Below, one piece after another: positions 61,267 through 64,000 of a stretch of DNA of 64,000 nt (position 1 is the stretch's first letter; each line of letters opens with the position of its first letter). The notes beneath the pieces were generated by a model. It saw nothing but the letters and a program-made list of their open reading frames with translations. It did not search any database and had not been told where the DNA came from. Both the position numbers and the translations under genes were made by a program. This DNA comes from CAYTIB01 sp964437725 (GTDB taxonomy: Bacteria; UBA8248; JACPRG01; G963555815), in NCBI GenBank assembly GCA_964437725.1, contig CAYTIB010000036.1, positions 1 through 64,000 on the forward strand, read 5' to 3'.

Positions 61267-61866
61267 TTGCCACATATTGAACCTTATCACTCGAAGGATG
61301 AGACGGATGCCCAACTTTCTAAGATTCGTGAAACTTGTAAAAGACTACAAGTTCCGGATGATTTCTTTTTGGCGATTTTAAGATATGTACCTGGATATGA
61401 AAAAGCACTGACAGATGCCATGCTCGAATCGCATATGAAGGGGAATGTGGATCACAAACTGAAGGAAGTTATCCGCATCCGGCTCGCTAGAACGGCCCAG
61501 GATACTTACTTCTCGAACCTACGTTCTAAAGAGGCACAAGCTGAAGGATTAACAGAGGAATTGATCGATGCCGGATCTGGGGATTTTGAAAAAGATCCCC
61601 GATTTTCCGAGTCTGAAAAACTTGCGTTAAAATATGCGGACTGTATGTATCGCGATCCAAACAAGTTGGATGCTAATTTCTATAAAGAACTCAAAAAACA
61701 TTTTACAGAGGCCCAGATTATGGAGTTGGGATCTTTTATTGCTTTGCATTATGGCATGCAGGTGTTTATGCGCACTCTCCAAACTTTTCCCGTGCAGGAT
61801 CGTGATGGAAACCCTGTTGATCAGAAACAATCGGAAAAAATTTATAGTCTCAAACCCGAACTTTAA
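61267..61866 (+). CDS. AhpD/CMD-family paralogue lacking the redox motif
   Basis: This is a tandem paralogue of the selenoprotein before it, sharing for example NVDHKLKEVIRIRLAR, GLTEELIDAG and SEKLALKYADCMYRDP. At the CxxU position it reads DTYF, so both redox residues are lost and thiol-disulfide chemistry at that site is not possible. Length is 199 residues. TTG 61267 has GGGGAG nine bases upstream. It begins 27 bases after the selenoprotein stop, so the two are probably cotranscribed; CMD proteins form oligomers, and a mixed complex is possible but unproven. Confidence 0.88.
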   Translation: MPHIEPYHSKDETDAQLSKIRETCKRLQVPDDFFLAILRYVPGYEKALTDAMLESHMKGNVDHKLKEVIRIRLARTAQDTYFSNLRSKEAQAEGLTEELIDAGSGDFEKDPRFSESEKLALKYADCMYRDPNKLDANFYKELKKHFTEAQIMELGSFIALHYGMQVFMRTLQTFPVQDRDGNPVDQKQSEKIYSLKPEL

Positions 61867-61957
61867 TTGAAGTGTAAATTTCAAACTGTGTATTCTGATA
61901 CTATTCTTTTTGGATCGACGTTGGTTCGTCTGGCCGGAATAGTGAAAAGGATTTGCC

Positions 61958-62560
61958 ATGAAGGAAAAGATTGAAATTCATGTTCCAGGTGGAGAGGGAA
62001 GAGCGTTCGAGGCCAAGGCTGGGCAATTTGTTTCTGTAGTCAATCTGGAGGGGAAACAAGTCGGTGACTTTTGGTTGTTAAATGAGAAGAACCGGGATGA
62101 GTGCCTTGGGACTAATCATTCGGTGGTCCACATTGGAAGGTTGTTTCCGAAAGTTGGAGACGAGTTAATTACCAATTTGCGGAATCCTATTTTAAAGGTA
62201 ATGCGAGATGATTGTGGGCGCCACGATATGATGATTGCTGCTTGCGATACTCGGCGGTATGAAATCTATTACAATGTTTCGGGCCACCGAAACTGCACTG
62301 ACAATGCGCTAGATGCCCTGGCTCCTTGGAAGATTGAGCGTCGCCAGCTGGCCCAGCCTATCAACCTTTTTCAGAATATGGGTTATGAGGATAACGGAGG
62401 TTTAGAGTTCCGCGAATCTCTTGCCAAGCCGGGCGACAGAATTGTGTTTCAGGTTTTAATGGATGTGATTGGCTGTGTGTCATCGTGCCCGATGGATTTG
62501 AATCCAATCTCTGGAGGCAAGATCACTGATTTGGGCCTCTTAGTCTCAGATTCCGAATAA
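61958..62560 (+). CDS. DUF1989 family protein (urea carboxylase-associated type)
   Basis: This 200-residue protein of the DUF1989 family has VPGGEGRAFEAKAGQFVSVVNLEGKQVGDFW, LFPKVGDELITN, and DDCGRHDMMIAACD, with candidate metal ligands Cys and His, then CPMDLNPISG at the C-terminus. Members lie next to urea or guanidine carboxylases and aminomethyl/glycine-cleavage-like genes, and act on small nitrogen compounds; the reaction is not generally known. It follows the CMD pair by 91 bases on the same strand. ATG 61958 is clear, with AAAGGA upstream. Confidence 0.88.
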   Translation: MKEKIEIHVPGGEGRAFEAKAGQFVSVVNLEGKQVGDFWLLNEKNRDECLGTNHSVVHIGRLFPKVGDELITNLRNPILKVMRDDCGRHDMMIAACDTRRYEIYYNVSGHRNCTDNALDALAPWKIERRQLAQPINLFQNMGYEDNGGLEFRESLAKPGDRIVFQVLMDVIGCVSSCPMDLNPISGGKITDLGLLVSDSE

Positions 62561-62733
62561 GAGTCGAGAAAAGCCTCACTTTTAGAACCGCCGATTTACC
62601 TTGGTGACTAGATTCTGAAACATCTCTTTGTTATCACGCCCTCACTAATTACATCACCTGATTGGGGATGAAGGATGTGTCTAATCCCTGTGGAATGTTC
62701 CTGCACAAGCCACTGAATAACTCAACTCCAGAC

Positions 62734-63480
62734 TTATCGACAAAGGCGCCCTCCGTTGACTAAATACGTTTGCCCGGTTATGAAATCGGCCTCATTAGAG
62801 ACCAGAAATGCCACAAGGTTTGCTACGTCCTCGGGCTGTCCGAAGCGTATCATAGGAGTTTCGGCTGCTATGGGTTCTTGGACCTTAGGTTTCAAAAACC
62901 TGCCGTCGCCAATGCCTGTCGCGGTCGCTCCGGGACAGACGCAGTTTACGCGAATGTCTGGGCCCAACTCATGCGCTAACCACTGGGTCATCGAAATTCT
63001 ACCGCTTGCGGAGATATGGTAGGGAAGGGTCTGATATTTAGGTTTGAAGGCTAATTCTGACCCAGTGATAACGATTGCACCTTTGCCGTATCGTCGCATT
63101 CGGGGAACTGCTTCACGTGTGCAGTAGAAATGACCCTTAAGATTAACATCCAATATTTGATCCCAGAGTTCGTCGGTGATGTCCTCTAGCCTTTGTGCGG
63201 GAGCTGCGATCCCCGCATTGTTCACTAAGACTGAAAGGGGACCAAGAGCTTCGTCTGTTTTTCGAAAAAGGGACGCAACATCAGATTTTTTAGCTATATT
63301 TCCTCCCACAGCTATTGCACGGACACCAAACTCCTCAGCTTGTCGAGCGCCGTTTTCTGCTTGTTCTTGTCCTGCTTGGTAGTGAAAGGCCACGTCGTAT
63401 CCATTGCGAGCAAGCTTTAGCCCTATGGCATTCCCTATACCGCCACTTGCTCCTGTGACTAATGCTACTTTGTGCTTCAC
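62734..63480 (-). CDS. Short-chain dehydrogenase/reductase (FabG-like) without the catalytic Lys
   Basis: This is a classical SDR of 248 residues. The NAD(P) motif is VTGASGGIGNAIG, followed by NNAGIAAPAQ and the Ser in ITGSELAF. The active-site motif Tyr-x3-Lys reads YHISA, with Ala (codon GCA) in place of the Lys, although Tyr is kept. CPGATATGIGDGRF and the C-terminal VNGG are typical. Loss of the Lys usually abolishes or much reduces oxidoreductase activity. It could be a binding or regulatory SDR. ATG 63480 begins MKHKVALVTG. Confidence 0.85.
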   Translation of the reverse strand: MKHKVALVTGASGGIGNAIGLKLARNGYDVAFHYQAGQEQAENGARQAEEFGVRAIAVGGNIAKKSDVASLFRKTDEALGPLSVLVNNAGIAAPAQRLEDITDELWDQILDVNLKGHFYCTREAVPRMRRYGKGAIVITGSELAFKPKYQTLPYHISASGRISMTQWLAHELGPDIRVNCVCPGATATGIGDGRFLKPKVQEPIAAETPMIRFGQPEDVANLVAFLVSNEADFITGQTYLVNGGRLCR

Positions 63481-63573
63481 CGGATAGAACCTTTCCGTGT
63501 TTGTAAAGGGGAGAAAATGTGATGCTCACCCTATAAGGGTGGGTCTTCTTCGTTTTCGATGTGTATGTTTACG

Positions 63574-64000
63574 TCAATCGGCCTTTTTGCGTAGGAAAGT
63601 GGGTGTATCCAGTTCGTCCTCTTCGTAAGGTTGATAGGCAAGGGAGCCGCTAGTAGGAAGCTGTATGCCAGAAGGAGCCCGTGTGCGAATATGCGTAGGG
63701 ATTTCAAGATCCTCTTGGACTACTGACTTAAGAGCCGGCTCGCTTGCCTTTTTTTCACCGAATCCAGTCGCAATTACGGTTACCCGCACCTCTCCTTGCA
63801 TTGCCTCGTCAATTACAGCACCGAACATGATATTGGCATCGTCGTGAGACGCGTCAGAAATAAGTTGGGCGGCCTCATCGACTTCATGAAGAGTAAGGTC
63901 TTTGCCGCCGGTAACGTTGAATAAAATTCCTCGTGCCCCTTCAACGGAAACCTCTTCCAGGAGCTGACTAGAAATGGCTTCTTGAGCCGCCTCAACGGCA
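63574..64000 (-). CDS. ftsZ: Cell division protein FtsZ, C-terminal part (5' end outside window)
   Basis: This is the tubulin-like GTPase that forms the division ring. The window holds the last 142 codons: AAQEAISSQLLEEVSVEGARGILFNVTGGKDLTLHEVDEAA, then ANIMFGAVIDEAMQGEVRVTVIATGF, which is the C-terminal tubulin-like domain. A linker and a short tail ending DTPTFLRKKAD follow; the tail resembles the conserved FtsA/ZipA-binding peptide. Its start lies beyond base 64000. The SDR gene lies downstream on the same strand 93 bases away. Confidence 0.95.
   Translation of the reverse strand, partial: AVEAAQEAISSQLLEEVSVEGARGILFNVTGGKDLTLHEVDEAAQLISDASHDDANIMFGAVIDEAMQGEVRVTVIATGFGEKKASEPALKSVVQEDLEIPTHIRTRAPSGIQLPTSGSLAYQPYEEDELDTPTFLRKKAD

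Overview
The window reads as one chromosome segment of a Gram-negative-type bacterium from an uncultured lineage. It has periplasmic HtrA proteases (one a lipoprotein), a homodimeric AceE-type pyruvate dehydrogenase, a B-type succinate dehydrogenase and a ferredoxin-linked 2-oxoglutarate oxidoreductase. G+C looks close to half by eye, and many genes start with GTG or TTG. The mixture recalls Deltaproteobacteria-, Nitrospinota- or Tectomicrobia-like genomes, but that placement is only an inference. No rRNA, tRNA, CRISPR array, insertion sequence or phage module was seen.

Layout: 1-7.6 kb has the end of aceE, aceF, a transaldolase-like aldolase, a broken FmdB-type gene, an ABC-2 exporter and alkA. 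7.6-14.1 kb has dgt, then a minus-strand block: DUF6282 hydrolase, two-subunit TPP decarboxylase, DUF218 protein, amidase and a mycothiol-dependent-type enzyme. 14.1-23.2 kb is housekeeping: two tandem HtrA proteases, a phosphoglucose/phosphomannose isomerase, lepA, signal peptidase I fused to a DnaJ J-domain, rsmA and pdxA.

23.3-31.3 kb is a six-gene plus-strand operon. It encodes a GrdE-like protein, a GrdB-like selenoprotein read through an in-frame UGA, a cyclic amidohydrolase, a molybdenum hydroxylase large subunit, a Rieske ferredoxin and an ACMSD-type amidohydrolase. Together these suggest a pathway that hydroxylates, opens and reductively cleaves an N-containing ring; the substrate is unknown.

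31.7-43.6 kb is a TCA-cycle block (icd, mdh, sdhCAB, sucCD, korAB) followed by ndk. 43.7-53.2 kb has an FAH-family hydrolase, small membrane proteins, a degenerate Mrr-like protein, a four-motif ferredoxin with a near-consensus promoter, a third HtrA protease (lipoprotein), PolX, an amidohydrolase and an NCS2 nucleobase permease. 53.8-64 kb has a fused hydantoinase A/B, an isoaspartyl peptidase, an M24 peptidase, a second in-frame-UGA gene (AhpD/CMD family, motif CxxU) followed by a redox-dead paralogue and a DUF1989 protein, an SDR lacking its catalytic Lys, and the 3' end of ftsZ.

The most notable items are the two selenoprotein candidates with SECIS-like hairpins at comparable distances after UGA, the Grd/molybdenum-hydroxylase operon, and the J-domain/signal peptidase I fusion. 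Accessory catabolism is strongly biased to cyclic amides, nucleobases and peptides.
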